DNA of 64,000 bases from Isoperla grammatica (GCA_945910005.1 CAMDTW010000641.1:1369001-1433000); one strand, 5' to 3'; shown: positions 37,601 through 52,299, counted from the stretch's first letter. Made by a program: numbers and translations. Notes: a model not told the origin generated them from the letters alone.

Positions 37601-40600
37601 TGTTTCCTTGCTTGTGACGGTGACTGTACTTGATAAACCTTGCGCTAAGTCAGTGACATAGAAGCCACTCCATGCAACGTATGAGGACAACGCATGTTTC
37701 CTTGCTTGTGACGGTGACTGTACTTAATAAACCCTGCGCTAAGTCAGTGACATAAAAGCCACTACATGCATCGTATGAGGACAACGCATGTTTCCTTGCT
37801 TGTGACGGTGACTGTACTTGATAAACCCTGCGCTAAGTCAGTGACATAGAAACCACTACATGCAACATATCAGGACAAGGCATGTTTTCTCGCTTGTGAC
37901 GGTGATTGTACTTGATAAACCCTGCGCTAAGTCAGTGACATAGAAGCCACTACATGCAACATATCAGGACAACTCATGTTTCCTCTATTGTGACGGTGAC
38001 TGTACTTGATTTACCCTGCGCTAAGTCAGTGACATAGAAACCACTACATGCAACGTATGAAGACAACGCATGTTTCCTTGCTTGTGACAATGACTGTACT
38101 TGATAAACCCTGCAAAAGTCAGTGACATAGAAGCCACTACATGCAACGTTTCAGGACAACGCATGTTTCCTCGCTTCTGACGGTGACTGTACTTGATAAA
38201 CCTTTCGCTAAGTCAGTGACATAGAAGCCACTTCATGCAACATATCAGGACAACGCATGTTTTCTTTATTGTGACGGTGACTGTACTTGATCAACCCTGC
38301 GCTAAGTCAGTGACATGAAAGCCAGTTCATGCAACATATCAGGACAAATCATGTTTCCTTGCTTGTGACGGTGACTGTACTTGATAAACCCTGCGCTAAG
38401 TCAGTGACATAGAAATCACTACATGCAACGTATCAGAACAACGCATGTTTCCTTGCTTGTGACGGTGACTGTACTTTACAAACCCTGCGCTTAGTCAGTG
38501 ACATAGAAGCCACTACATGCAACGTATGAGGACAACGCATGTTTTCTTGCTTGTGACGGTGACTGGACTTGATAAACCCTGCGCTAACTCAGTGACATAG
38601 AAGCCACTACATTCAACATATCAGGACAACGCATGTTTCCTTGCTTGTGACGGTCACTGTACTTGATAAACCCTGCGCTAAGTCAGTGACATGAAAGCCA
38701 CTACATGGAACGTATGAGGACAACGCATGTTTCCTTGCTTGTGACGGTGACTGTACTTGATAAACACTGCGCTATGTCAGTGACATGAAAGCAACTACAT
38801 GCAACATATCAGGACAACGCATGTTTCCTTGCTTGTGATGGTGACTTTACTTGATAAACCCTGCGCTGAGTCAGTGATATAGAAGCCACTACATGCAACA
38901 TATCTGGACAACGCATGTTTCCTTGCTTGTGACGGTGACTGTACTTGATAAACCTTTGACATAGAAGCCACTACATGCATCGTACCAGGACAACGCATGT
39001 TTCCTTGCTTGTGACGGTGACTGTACTTGATAAACATTGCGCTAAGTCAGGGACATAGAAGCCACTACATGCAACGTATGAGGACAACGCATGTTTCCTT
39101 GCTTGTGACGGTGACTGTACTTGATATACCCTGCACTAAGTCAGTGACATGATAGCCACTACATGCAACGTATGAGGACAACGCATGTTTCCTTGCTTGT
39201 GACGGTAACTGTACTTGATAAACCCTGCGCTAAGTCAGTGACTTTGAAGCCACTACATGCAACATATCAGGACAACGCATGTTTCCTTGCTTGTGACGGT
39301 GACTGTACTTGATAAACCCTGCGCTATGTCAATGACATAGAAGCCACTACATGCAACGTATGACAACGCATGTTTCTTTGCTTGTGACGGTGACTGTACT
39401 TGATAAACCCTGCGCTAAGTCAGTGACATAGAAGCCACTACATGCAACATATCAAGACAACGCATGTTTCCTTGCTTGTGACGGTGACTGTACTTGATAA
39501 ACCCTGCGCTATGTCAATGACATAGAAGCCACTACATGCAACGTATGACAACGCATGTTTCTTTGCTTGTGACGGTGACTGTACTTGATAAACCATGCGC
39601 TAAGTCAGTGACATAGAAGCCACTACATGCAACATATCAGGACAACGCATGTTTCCTTGCTTGTGACGGTGACTGTACTTGACAAACCTTGCGCTAAGTC
39701 AGTGACATAGAAGCCACTACATGCAACGTATGAGGACAACGCATGTTTCCTCTATTGTGACGGTGACTGTTCTTGATAAACCCTGCGCTAAGTCAGTGAC
39801 GTAGAAGCCACTACATGCAACGTATGAGGACAACGCATGTTTCCTTGCTTGTGACGGTGACTGTACTTGATAAACCCTGCGCTAAGTCAGTGACATAGAA
39901 GCCACTACATGCAACGTATGAGGACAACGCATGTTTCCTTGCTTGTGACGGTGACTGTACTTGATAATTCCTGCGCTAAGTCAGTGACATAGAAGCCACT
40001 TCATGCAACATATCAGGACAACGCATGTTTCCCTGCTTGTGACGGTGACTGTACTTGATAAACCTTGCGCTTAGTCAAAGACATGAAGGCCACTTCATGC
40101 AACATATCAGGACAACGCATGTTTCCTTGCTTGTGACGGTGACTGTACTTGATAAACCCTGCGGTTAGTCAGTGACCTAGAAGCCACTATATGCAACATA
40201 TCAGGACAACGCATGTTTCGTTGCTTGTGACAGTGACTGTACTTGATAAACCCTGCGCTAAGTCAGTGACATGAAAGCCACTTCATGCAACATATGAGAA
40301 CAACGCATGTTTCCTTGCTTGTGACGGTGACTGTACTTGATAAACCCTGCGCTAAGTCAGTGACATAGAAGCCACTACATGCAACATATGAGTACAACGC
40401 ATGTTTCCTCGCTTGTGACGGTGACTGTACTTGATAACCCTGCGCTAAGTCAGTGACATAGAAGCCACTACATGCAACATATCAGGACAACGCATGTTTC
40501 CTTGCTTGTGACGGTGACTGTACTTGATAAACCCTGCGCTGAGTCAGTGACATGAAAGCCACTTCATGCAACATATGAGAACAACGCATGTTTCCTCGCT

Positions 40601-43600
40601 TGTGACGGTGACTGTACTTGATAAACGCTGCGCTAAGTCAGTGACATGAAAGCCACTACATGCAACATATCAGGACAACGCATGTTTCCTTGCTTGTGAC
40701 GGTGACTGTACTTGATAAACCCTGCGCTGAGTCAGTGACATAAAAGCCACTTCATGCAACATATGAGAACAACGCATGTTTCCTCGCTTGTGACGGTGAC
40801 TGTACTTGATAAACGCTGCGCTAAGTCAGTGACATGAAAGCCACTTCATGCAACATATGAGAACAACGCATGTTTCCTCGCTTGTGAAGGTGACTGTACT
40901 TGATAAACCCTGCGCTAAGTCAGTGACATAGAAGCCACTACATGCAACGTATGAGGACAATGCATGTTTCCTCGCTTGTGGCGGGTGACTGTACTTGATA
41001 AACCCTGCGCTAAGTCAGTGACATGAAAGCCACTTCATGCAACATATGAGAACAACGCATGTTTCCTCGCTAGTGACGGTGACTGTACTTGATAAACCCT
41101 GCGCTAAGTCAGTGACATAGAAGCCACTACATGCAACGTATCAGAACAACGCATGTTTCCTTGCTTGTGACGGTGACTGTACTTTACAAACCCTGCGCTA
41201 AGTCAGTGACATAGAAGCCACTACATGCAACGTATGAGGACAACGCATGTTTTCTTGCTTGTGACGGTGACTGGACTTGATAAACCCTGCGCTAAGTCAG
41301 TGACATAGAAGCCACAACATTCAACATATCAGGACAACGCATGTTTCCTCGCTTGTGGCGGGTGACTGTACTTGATAAACCCTGCGCTAAGTCAGTGACA
41401 TGAAAGCCACTTCATGCAACATATGAGAACAACGCATGTTTCCTCGCTTGTGACGGTGACTGTACTTGATAAACCCTGCGCTAAGTCAGTGACATAGAAG
41501 CAACTACATGCAACATATCAGGACAACGCATATTTCCTTGCTTGTGACGGTGACTTTACTTGATAAACCCTGCGCTGAGTCAGTGATATAGAAGCCACTA
41601 CATGCAACATATCAGGACAACGCATGTTTCCTTGCTTGTGACGGTGACTGTACTTGATAAACCCTGCGCTATGTTAGTGACATAGAAGCAACTACATGCA
41701 ACGTATGAGGACAACGCATGTTTCCTTGCTTGTGACGGTGACTGTACTTGATAAACCTTGCGCTAAGTCAGTGACATAGAAGCCACTTCATGCAACGTAT
41801 CAGGACAACGCATGTCTCCTTGCTTGTGACGGTGACTGTACTTGATAAACCTTTGACATAGAAGCCACTACATGCAACGTATCAGGACAACGCATGTTTC
41901 CTTGCTTGTGACGGTGACTGTACTTGATAAACCTTGCGCTAAGTCAGTGACATAGAAGCCACTACATGCAACGTATGAGGACAACGCATGTTTCCTTGCT
42001 TGTGACGGTGACTGTACTTGATAAACCCTGCGCTAAGTCAGTGACATGATAGCCACTACATGCAACGTATGAGGACAACGCATGTTTCCTTGCTTGTGAC
42101 GGTAACTGTACTTGATAAACCCTGCGTAAGTCAGTGACATAGAAGCCACTACATGCAACATATCAGGACAACGCATGTTTTCTCGCTTGTGACGGTGATT
42201 GTACTTGATAAACCCTGCGCTAAGTCAGTGACATAGAAGCCACTACATGCAACATATCAGGACAACTCATGTTTCCTCTATTGTGACGGTGACTGTACTT
42301 GATTAACCCTGCGCTTAGTCAGTGACATAGAAGCCACTACATGCAACGTATGAGGACAACGCATGTTTCCTTGCTTGTGACGGTGACTGTACTTGATAAA
42401 CCCTGCAAAAGTCAGTGACATAGAAGCCACTACATGCAACGTATCAGGACAACGCATGTTTCTTTGCTTCTGACGGTGACTGTACTTGATAAACCCTGCG
42501 CTAAGTCAGTGACATAGAAGCCACTTCATGCAACATATCAGGACAACGCATGTTTTCTCTATTGTGACGGTGACTGTACTTGATAAACCCTGCGCTAAGT
42601 CAGTGACATGAAATCCAGTTGATACAACATATCAGGACAACGCATGTTTCCTTGCTTGTGACGGTGACTGTACTTGATAAACCCTGCGCTAAGTCAGTGA
42701 CATAGAAGCCACTACATGCAACGTATCAGAACAACGCATGTTTCCTTGCTTGTGACGGTGACTGTACTTTACAAACTTTGCGCTAAGTCAGTGACATAGA
42801 AGCTACTACATGCAACGTATGAGGACAACGCATGTTTTCTTGCTTGTGACGGTGACTGGACTTGATAAACCCTGCGCTAAGTCAGTGACATAGAAGCCAC
42901 TACATTCAACATATCAGGACAACGCATGTTTCCTTGCTTGTGACGGTCACTGTACTTGATAAACCCTGCGCTTAGTCAGTGACATGAAAGCCACTACATG
43001 AAACGTATGAGGACAACGCATATTTCCTTGCTTGTGACGGTTACTGTACTTGATAAACCTTGCGCTATGTCAGTGACATGAAAGCCACTACATGCAACAT
43101 ATCAGGACAACGCAAGTTTCCTTGCTTGTGACGGTGACTTTACTTGATAAACCCTGCGCTGAGTCAGTGACATGGAAGCCACTACATGCAACATATCAGG
43201 ACCACGCATGTTTCCTTGCTTGTGACGGTCACTGTACTTGATAAACCCTGCGCTATGTCAGTGACATGAAAGCCACTACATGCAACATATCAGGACAACG
43301 CATGTTTCCTCGCTTGTGACGGTGACTGTACATGATAAACCCTGCGCTAAGTCAGTGACATAAAAGCCACTACATGCAACGTATCAGGACAACGCATGTT
43401 TCCTTGCTTGTGACGGTCTCTGTACTTGATAAACCTTTGACATAGAAGCCACTACATGCAACGTATCAGGATAACGCATGTTGCCTTGCTTGTGACGGTG
43501 ACTGTACTTGATAAACCTTGCGCTAAGTCAGTGACATAGAAGCCACTCCATGCAACGTATGAGGACAACGCATGTTTCCTTGCTTGTGACGGTGACTGTA

Positions 43601-45505
43601 CTTAATAAACCCTGCGCTAAGTCAGTGACATGAAAGCCACTACATGCAACGTATGAGGACAACGCATGTTTCCTTGCTTGTGACGGTGACTGTACTTGAT
43701 AAACCCTGCGCTAAGTCAGTGACATAGAAACCACTACATGCAACATATCAGGACAAGGCATGTTTTCTCGCTTGTGACGGTGATTGTACTTGATAAACCC
43801 TGCGCTAAGTCAGTGACATAGAAGCCCCTACATGCAACATATCAGGACAACTCATGTTTCGTCTATTGTGACGGTGACTGTACTTGATTTACCCTGCGCT
43901 AAGTCAGTGACATAGAAACCACTACATGCAACGTATGAGGACAACGCATGTTTCCTTGCTTGTGACAATGACTGTACTTGATAAACCCTGCAAAAGTCAG
44001 TGACATAGAAGCCACTACATGCAACGTATCAGGACAACGAATGTTTCCTCGCTTCTGACGGTGACTGTACTTGATAAACCTTGCGCTAAGTCAGTGACAT
44101 AGAAGCCACTTCATGCAACATATCAGGACAACGCATGTTTTCTTTATTGTGACGGTGACTGTACTTGATAAACCCTGCGCTAAGTCAGTGACATGAAAGC
44201 CAGTTCATGCAACATATCAGGACAAATCATGTTTCCTTGCTTGTGAAGGTGACTGTACTTGATAAACCCTGCGCTAAGTCAGTGACATAGAAGCCACTAC
44301 ATGCAACGTATCAGAACAACGCATGTTTCCTTGCTTGTGACGGTGACTGTACTTGACAAACCCTGCGCTAAGTCAGTGACATAGAAGCCACTACATGCAA
44401 CGTATGAGGACAACGCATGTTTTCTTGCTTGTGACGGTGACTGGACTTGATAAACCCTGCGCTAAGTCAGTGACATAGAAGCCACTACATTCAACATATC
44501 AGGACAACGCATGTTTCCTTGCTTGTGACGGTCACTGTACTTGATAAACCCTGCGCTAAGTCAGTGACATGAAAGCCACTACATGGAACGTATGAGGACA
44601 ACGCATGTTTCCTTGCTTGTGACGGTGACTGTACTTGATAAACACTGCGCTATGTCAGTGACATGAAAGCAACTACATGCAACATATCAGGACAACGCAT
44701 GTTTCCTTGCTTGTGACGGTGACATTACTTGATAAACCCTGCGCTGAGTCAGTGATATAGAAGCCACTACATGCAACATATCTGGACAACGCATGTTTCC
44801 TTGCTTGTGACGGTGACTGTACTTGATAAACCCTGCGCTATGTCAGTGACATAGAAGCCACTACATGCAACGTATGAGGACAACGCATGTTTCCTTGCTT
44901 GTGACGGTGACTGTACTTGATAAACCTTGCGCTAAGTCAGTGACATAGAAACCACTTCATGCAACGTATCAGGACAAAGCATGTCTCCTTGCTTGTGACG
45001 GTGACTGTACTTAATAAACCTTTGACATAGAAGCCACTACATGCAACGTATCAGGACAACGCATGTTTCCTTGCTTGTGACGGTGACTGTACTTGATAAA
45101 CCTTGCGCTAAGTCAGGGACATAGAAGCCACTAGATGCAACGTATGAGGACAATGCATGTTTCCTTGCTTGTGACGGTGACTGTACTTGATAAACCCTGC
45201 ACTAAGTCAGTGACATGATAGCCACTACATGCAACGTATGAGGAAAAAGCATGTTTCCTTGCTTGTGACGGTAACTGTACTTGATAAACCCTGCGTAAGT
45301 CAGTGACATAGAAGCCACTACATGCAACATATCAGGACAACGCATGTTTTCTCGCTTGTGACGGTGATTGTACTTGATAAACCCTGCGCTAAGTCAGTGA
45401 CATAGAAGCCACTACATGCAACATATCAGGACAACTCATGTTTCCTCTATTGTGACGGTGACTGTACTTGATAAACCCTGCGCTAAGTCAGTGACATGAA
45501 AGCCA
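33956..45505 (+). repeat. Domain B long higher-order repeat, copy 2
   Basis: This is the tandem second copy of 22,278-33,827, with half-unit landmarks at 34,657 and 40,452 (5,795 bp apart, as in copy 1). All diagnostic variants checked are identical to copy 1, including the only 80-codon minus-strand ORF (27,117-27,359 and 38,795-39,037). Collinearity ends at about 45,506, where copy 1 reads GCCACTAC and this side reads GCCAGTTC. Confidence 0.93.
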
Positions 45506-46440
45506 GTTCATACAACATATCAGGACAACGCATGTTTCCTTGCTTGTGACGGTGACTGTACTTGATAAACCCTGCGCTAAGTCAGTGACATAGAAGCCAC
45601 TACATGCAACGTATCAGAACAACGCATGTTTCCTTGCTTGTGACGGTGACTGTACTTTACAAACTTTGCGCTAAGTCAGTGACATAGAAGCCACTACATG
45701 CAACGTATGAGGACAACGCATGTTTCCTTGCTTGTGACGGTGACTGTACTTGATAAACCCTGCGCTATGTCAGTGACATGAAAGCCACTACATGCAACAT
45801 ACCAGGACAACGCATGTTTCCTTGCTTGTTACGGTGACTTTACTTGATAAACCCTGCGCTGAGTCAGTGACATAGAAGCCACTACATGCAACGTATCAGG
45901 ACAACGCATGTTTCCTCGTTTCTGACGGTGACTGTACTTGATAAACCTTGCTCTAAGTCAGTGACATAGAAGCCACTTCATGCAACATATCAGGACAACG
46001 CATGTTTTCTCGCTTGTGACGGTGACTGTACATGATAAATCCTGCGCTAAGTCAGTGACATAAAAGCCACTACATGCAACATATCAGGACAACGCATGTT
46101 TTCTTGCTTGTGACGGTCACTGTACTTGATAAACCCTTCGCTAAGTCAGTGACATGAAAGCCACTACATGCAACATATCAGGACAACGCATGTTTCCTTG
46201 CTTGTGACGGTGACTGTACTTGATAAAACCCTGCGCTAAGTCAGTGACATAGAAGCTACTACATGCAACGTATGAGGACAACGCATGTTTCCTTGCTTGT
46301 GACCTTGACTGTACTTGATAAACCCTGCGCTAAGTCAGTGACATGAAAGCCACTACATGCAACGTATGAGAACAACGCATGTTTCCTTGCTTGTGACGGT
46401 GACTGTACTTGATAAACCCTGCGCTAAGTCAGTGACATAG
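45506..46440 (+). repeat. Domain C linker block, mosaic of A- and B-type monomers
   Basis: It is related to about 49,895-50,800 (offset 4,389 at the start). Shared markers are CAGTTCATACAAC, CTTGTTACGGTGAC, CCTTGCTCTAAGTC and CCTTCGCTAAG. About two monomers (those with CTGGACTTG and CATTCAAC) are missing here relative to that block. Near 46,226-46,310 it has the one-A insertion and GACCTTGACTG monomers typical of domain A (compare 3,169-3,255), which are absent from domain B. Confidence 0.75.
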
Positions 46441-49400
46441 AAGCCACTACATGCAACATATCAGGACAACTCATGTTTCCTCTATTGTGACGGTGACTGT
46501 ACTTGATTAACCCTGCGCTTAGTCAGTGACATAGAAGCCACTACATGCAACGTATGAGGACAACGCATGTTTCCTTGCTTGTGACGGTGACTGTACTTGA
46601 TAAACCCTGCAAAAGTCAGTGACATAGAAGCCACTACATGCAACGTATCAGGACAACGCATGTTTCTTTGCTTCTGACGGTGACTGTACTTGATAAACCC
46701 TGCGCTTAGTCAGTGACATAGAAGCCACTTCATGCAACATATCAGGACAACGCATGTTTTCTCTATTGTGACGGTGACTGTACTTGATAAACCCTGCGCT
46801 AAGTCAGTGACATGAAAGCCAGTTGATACAACATATCAGGACAACGCATGTTTCCTTGCTTGTGACGGTGACTGTACTTGATAAACCCTGCGCTAAGTCA
46901 GTGACATAGAAGCCACTACATGCAACGTATCAGAACAACGCATGTTTCCTTGCTTGTGACGGTGACTGTACTTTACAAACTTTGCGCTAAGTCAGTGACA
47001 TAGAAGCTACTACATGCAACGTATGAGGACAACGCATGTTTTCTTGCTTGTGACGGTGACTGGACTTGATAAACCCTGCGCTAAGTCAGTGACATAGAAG
47101 CCACTACATTCAACATATCAGGACAACGCATGTTTCCTTGCTTGTGACGGTCACTGTACTTGATAAACCCTGCGCTTAGTCAGTGACATGAAAGCCACTA
47201 CATGGAACGTATGAGGACAACGCATGTTTCCTTGCTTGTGACGGTGACTGTACTTGATAAACCTTGCGCTATGTCAGTGACATGAAAGCCACTACATGCA
47301 ACATATCAGGACAACGCAAGTTTCCTTGCTTGTGACGGTGACTTTACTTGATAAACCCTGCGCTGAGTCAGTGACATGGAAGCCACTACATGCAACATAT
47401 CAGGACCACGCATGTTTCCTTGCTTGTGACGGTCACTGTACTTGATAAACCCTGCGCTATGTCAGTGACATGAAAGCCATTACATGCAACATATCAGGAC
47501 AACGCATGTTTCCTCGCTTGTGACGGTGACTGTACATGATAAACCCTGCGCTAAGTCAGTGACATAAAAGCCACTACATGCAACGTATCAGGACAACGCA
47601 TGTTTCCTTGCTTGTGACGGTCACTGTACTTGATAAACCTTTGACATAGAAGCCACTACATGCAACGTATCAGGATAACGCATGTTGCCTTGCTTGTGAC
47701 GGTGACTGTACTTGATAAACCTTGCGCTAAGTCAGTGACATAGAAGCCACTCCATGCAACGTATGAGGACAACGCATGTTTCCTTGCTTGTGACGGTGAC
47801 TGTACTTGATAAACCCTGCGCTAAGTCAGTGACATAGAAACCACTACATGCAACATATCAGGACAAGGCATGTTTTCTCGCTTGTGACGGTGATTGTACT
47901 TGATAAACCCTGCGCTAAGTCAGTGACATAGAAGCCCCTACATGCAACATATCAGGACAACTCATGTTTCGTCTATTGTGACGGTGACTGTACTTGATTT
48001 ACCCTGCGCTAAGTCAGTGACATAGAAACCACTACATGCAACGTATGAGGACAACGCATGTTTCCTTGCTTGTGACAATGACTGTACTTGAAAACCCTGC
48101 AAAAGTCAGTGACATAGATGCCACTACATGCAACGTATCAGGACAACGCATGTTTCCTCGCTTCTGACGGTGACTGTACTTGATAAACCTTGCGCTAAGT
48201 CAGTGACATAGAAGCCACTTCATGCAACATATCAGGACAACGCATGTTTTCTTTATTGTGACGGTGACTGTACTTGATAAACCCTGCGCTAAGTCAGTGA
48301 CATGAAAGCCAGTTCATGCAACATATCAGGACAAATCATGTTTCCTTGCTTGTGAAGGTGACTGTACTTGATAAACCCTGCGCTAAGTCAGTGACATAGA
48401 AGCCACTACATGCAACGTATCAGAACAACGCATGTTTCCTTGCTTGTGACGGTGACTGTACTTGACAAACCCTGCGCTAAGTCAGTGACATAGAAGCCAC
48501 TACATGCAACGTATGAGGACAACGCATGTTTTCTTGCTTGTGACGGTGACTGGACTTGATAAACCCTGCGCTAAGTCAGTGACATAGAAGCCACTACATT
48601 CAACATATCAGGACAACGCATGTTTCCTTGCTTGTGACGGTCACTGTACTTGATAAACCCTGCGCTAAGTCAGTGACATGAAAGCCACTACATGGAACGT
48701 ATGAGGACAACGCATGTTTCCTTGCTTGTGACGGTGACTGTACTTGATAAACACTGCGCTATGTCAGTGACATGAAAGCAACTACATGCAACATATCAGG
48801 ACAACGCATGTTTCCTTGCTTGTGACGGTGACATTACTTGATAAACCCTGCGCTGAGTCAGTGATATAGAAGCCACTACATGCAACATATCTGGACAACG
48901 CATGTTTCCTTGCTTGTGACGGTGACTGTACTTGATAAACCCTGCGCTATGTCAGTGACATAGAAGCCACTACATGCAACGTATGAGGACAACGCATGTT
49001 TCCTTGCTTGTGACGGTGACTGTACTTGATAAACCTTGCGCTAAGTCAGTGACATAGAAACCACTTCATGCAACGTATCAGGACAACGCATGTCTCCTTG
49101 CTTGTGACGGTGAATGTACTTAATAAAACTTTGACATAGAAGCCACTACATGCAACGTATCAGGACAACGCATGTTTCCTTGCTTGTGACGGTGACTGTA
49201 CTTGATAAACCTTGCGCTAAGTCAGGGACATAGAAGCCACTAGATGCAACGTATGAGGACAATGCATGTTTCCTTGCTTGTGACGGTGACTGTACTTGAT
49301 AAACCCTGCACTAAGTCAGTGACATGATAGCCACTACAAGCAACGTATGAGGACAAAGCATGTTTCCTTGCTTGTGACGGTAACTGTACTTGATAAACCC

Positions 49401-49560
49401 TGCGTAAGTCAGTGACATAGAAGCCACTACATGCAACATATCAGGACAACGCATGTTTTCTCGCTTGTGACGGTGATTGTACTTGATAAACCCTGCGCTA
49501 AGTCAGTGACATAGAAGCCACTACATGCAACATATCAGGACAACTCATGTTTCCTCTATT
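46441..49560 (+). repeat. Third copy of a 3.1-kb part of domain B, one monomer shorter
   Basis: It is collinear with about 42,237-45,460 at offset 4,204 (ATTAACCCTG at 42,302 / 46,506; TTGCCTTGCT at 43,481 / 47,685). After about 47,810 the offset becomes 4,110, so exactly one 94-bp monomer present at about 43,615-43,710 is absent here. Extra private changes include CTTGAAAACCC near 48,088, GTGAATGTAC near 49,110 and ACAAGCAACG near 49,337. It is therefore older or more diverged than the two perfect domain B copies. Confidence 0.85.
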
Positions 49561-52130
49561 GTGACGGTGACTGTACTTGATTAACCCTGCGCTAAGTCAG
49601 TGACATAGAAGCCAATACATGCAACGTATGAGGACAACGCATGTTTCCTTGCTTGTGACGGTGACTGTACTTGATAAACCCTGCAAAAGTCAGTGACATA
49701 GAGCCACTACATGCAACGTATCAGGACAACGCATGTTTCCTCGCTTCTGACGGTGACTGTACTTGATAAACCCTGCGCTAAGTCAGTGACATAGAAGCCA
49801 CTTTATGCAACATATCAGGACAACGCATGTTTTCTCTATTGTGACGGTGACTGTACTTGATAAACCCTGCGCTAAGTCAGTGACATGAAAGCCAGTTCAT
49901 ACAACATATCAGGACAACGCATGTTTCCTTGCTTGTGACGGTGACTGTACTTGATAAACCCTGCGCTAAGTCAGTGACATAGAAGCCACTACATGCAACG
50001 TATCAGAACAACGCATGTTTCCTTGCTTGTGACGGTGACTGTACTTTACAAACTTTGCGCTAAGTCAGTGACATAGAAGCCACTACATGCAACGTATGAG
50101 GACAACGCATGTTTTCTTGCTTGTGACGGTGACTGGACTTGATAAACCCTGCGCTAAGTCAGTGACATAGAAGCCACTACATTCAACATATCAGGACAAC
50201 GCATGTTTCCTTGCTTGTGACGGTCACTGTACTTGATAAACCCTGCGCTTAGTCAGTGACATGCAAGCCACTACATGGAACGTATGATGACAACGCATGT
50301 TTCCTTGCTTGTGACGGTGACTGTACTTGATAAACCCTGCGCTATGTCAGTGACATGAAAGCCACTACATGCAACATATCAGGACAACGCATGTTTCCTT
50401 GCTTGTTACGGTGACTTTACTTGATAAACCCTGCGCTGAGTCAGTGACATAGAAGCCACTACATGCAACGTATCAGGACAACGCATGTTTCCTCGCTTCT
50501 GACGGTGACTGTACTTGATAAACCTTGCTCTAAGTCAGTGACATAGAAGCCACTTCATGCAACATATCAGGACAACGCAGGTTTTCTCGCTTGTGACGGT
50601 GACTGTACATGATAAACCCTGCGCTAAGTCAGTGACATAAAAGCCACTACATGCAACATATCAGGACAACGCATGTTTCCTTGCTTGTGACGGTCACTGT
50701 ACTTGATAAACCCTTCGCTAAGTCAGTGACATGAAAGCCACTACATGCAACATATCAGGACAACGCATGTTTCCTTGCTTGTGACGGTGACTGTACTTGA
50801 TAAACCCTGCGCTAAGTCAGTGACATAGAAGCCACTACATGCAACGTATGAGGACAACGCATGTTTCCTTGCTTGTGACGGTGACTGTAATTGACAAACC
50901 CTGCGCTAAGTCCGTGACATAGAAGCCACTATATGCAACTTATGAGGACAACGCATGTTTTCTTGCTTGTGACGGTGACTGTACTTGATAAACCCTGCGC
51001 TAAGTCAGTGACATGAAAGCCACTTCATGCAACATATCAGGACAACGCATGTTTCCTTGCTTGTGACGTTGACTGTACTTGATAAACCCTGCGCTAAGTC
51101 AGTGACATAGAAGCCACTACATGCAACATATCAGGACAACGCATGTTTCCTTGCTTGTGACGGTGACTGTACTTGATAAACCCTGCGCTAAGTCAGTGAC
51201 TTAGAAGCCACTACATGCAACATATCAGGACAACGCATGTTTCCTTGCTTGTGACGGTGACTGTACTTGATAAACCCTGCGCTAAGTCAGTGACATAGAA
51301 GCCACTACATGCAACATATCAGGACAACGCATGTTTCCTTGCTTGTGACGGTGACTGTACTTGATAAACCCTGCGCTATGTCAATGACATAGAAGCCACT
51401 ACATGCAACGTATGACAACGCATGTTTCTTTGCTTGTGACGGTGACTGTACTTGATAAACCATGCGCTAAGTCAGTGACATAGAAGCCACTACATGCAAC
51501 ATATCAGGACAACGCATGTTTCCTTGCTTGTGACGGTGACTGTACTTGACAAACCTTGCGCTAAGTCAGTGACATAGAAGCCACTACATGCAACGTATGA
51601 GGACAACGCATGTTTCCTCTATTGTGACGGTGACTGTACTTGATAAACCCTGCGCTAAGTCAGTGACATAGAAGCCACTACATGCAACATATCAGGACAA
51701 CGCATGTTTCCTTGCTTGTGACGGTGACTGTACTTGACAAACCTTGCGCTAAGTCAGTGACATAGAAGCCACTACATGCAACGTATGAGGACAACGCATG
51801 TTTCCTCTATTGTGACGGTGACTGTACTTGATAAACCCTGCGCTAAGTCAGTGACATAGAAGCCACTACATGCAACATATCAGGAAAACGCATGTTTCGT
51901 TGCTTGTGACGGTGACTGTACTTGATAAACCCGGCGCTAAGTCAGTGACATGAAAGCCACTTCATGCAACATATAAGAACAACGCATGTTTCCTTGCTTG
52001 TGACGGTGACTGTACTTGATAAACCCTGCGCTAAGTCAGTGACATAGAAGCCACTTCATGCAACATATGAGTACAACGCATGTTTCCTCGCTAATGACGG
52101 TGACTGTACTTGATAACCCTGCGCTAAGTC
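49561..52130 (+). repeat. Domain C right part, B- then A-like monomer order
   Basis: It begins with B-type monomers (TTGATTAACCC, then CTGCAAAAGTC near 49,681 with a one-base deletion, CATAGAGCC). It passes through a block related to 45,506-46,200, then follows an A-like order (AAGTCCGTGACAT near 50,909 as at 3,844; GACGTTGACTG near 51,066 as at 4,002; CTATGTCAATG near 51,376). The pair of monomers with TTGACAAACC and TTTCCTCTATTG occurs twice in a row (about 51,546-51,640 and 51,734-51,828), a local two-monomer duplication. Confidence 0.7.
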
Positions 52131-52299
52131 AGTGACATAGAAGCCACTACATGCAACATATCAGGACAACGCATGTTTCCTTGCTTGTGACGGTGACTGT
52201 ACTTGATAAACCCTGCGCTGACTTCATACAACATATGAGAACAACGCATGTTTCCTCGCTTGTGACGGTGACTGTACTTGATAAACGCTGCGCTAAGTC
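52131..52299 (+). repeat. Two monomers sharing a unique 19-bp deletion
   Basis: Two monomers occupy 169 bp instead of 188. The join is between 52,221 and 52,222 (GCGCTGA followed directly by CTTCAT), removing the last three bases of one monomer and the first sixteen of the next. I see no other copy of this allele in the window. Confidence 0.85.

Noticed and set aside
38795..39037. Identical 80-codon minus-strand open reading frame
   Set aside because: It is an exact copy of the one at 27,117-27,359 produced by the 11,678-bp duplication. Conservation between them reflects DNA identity, not selection on a protein.
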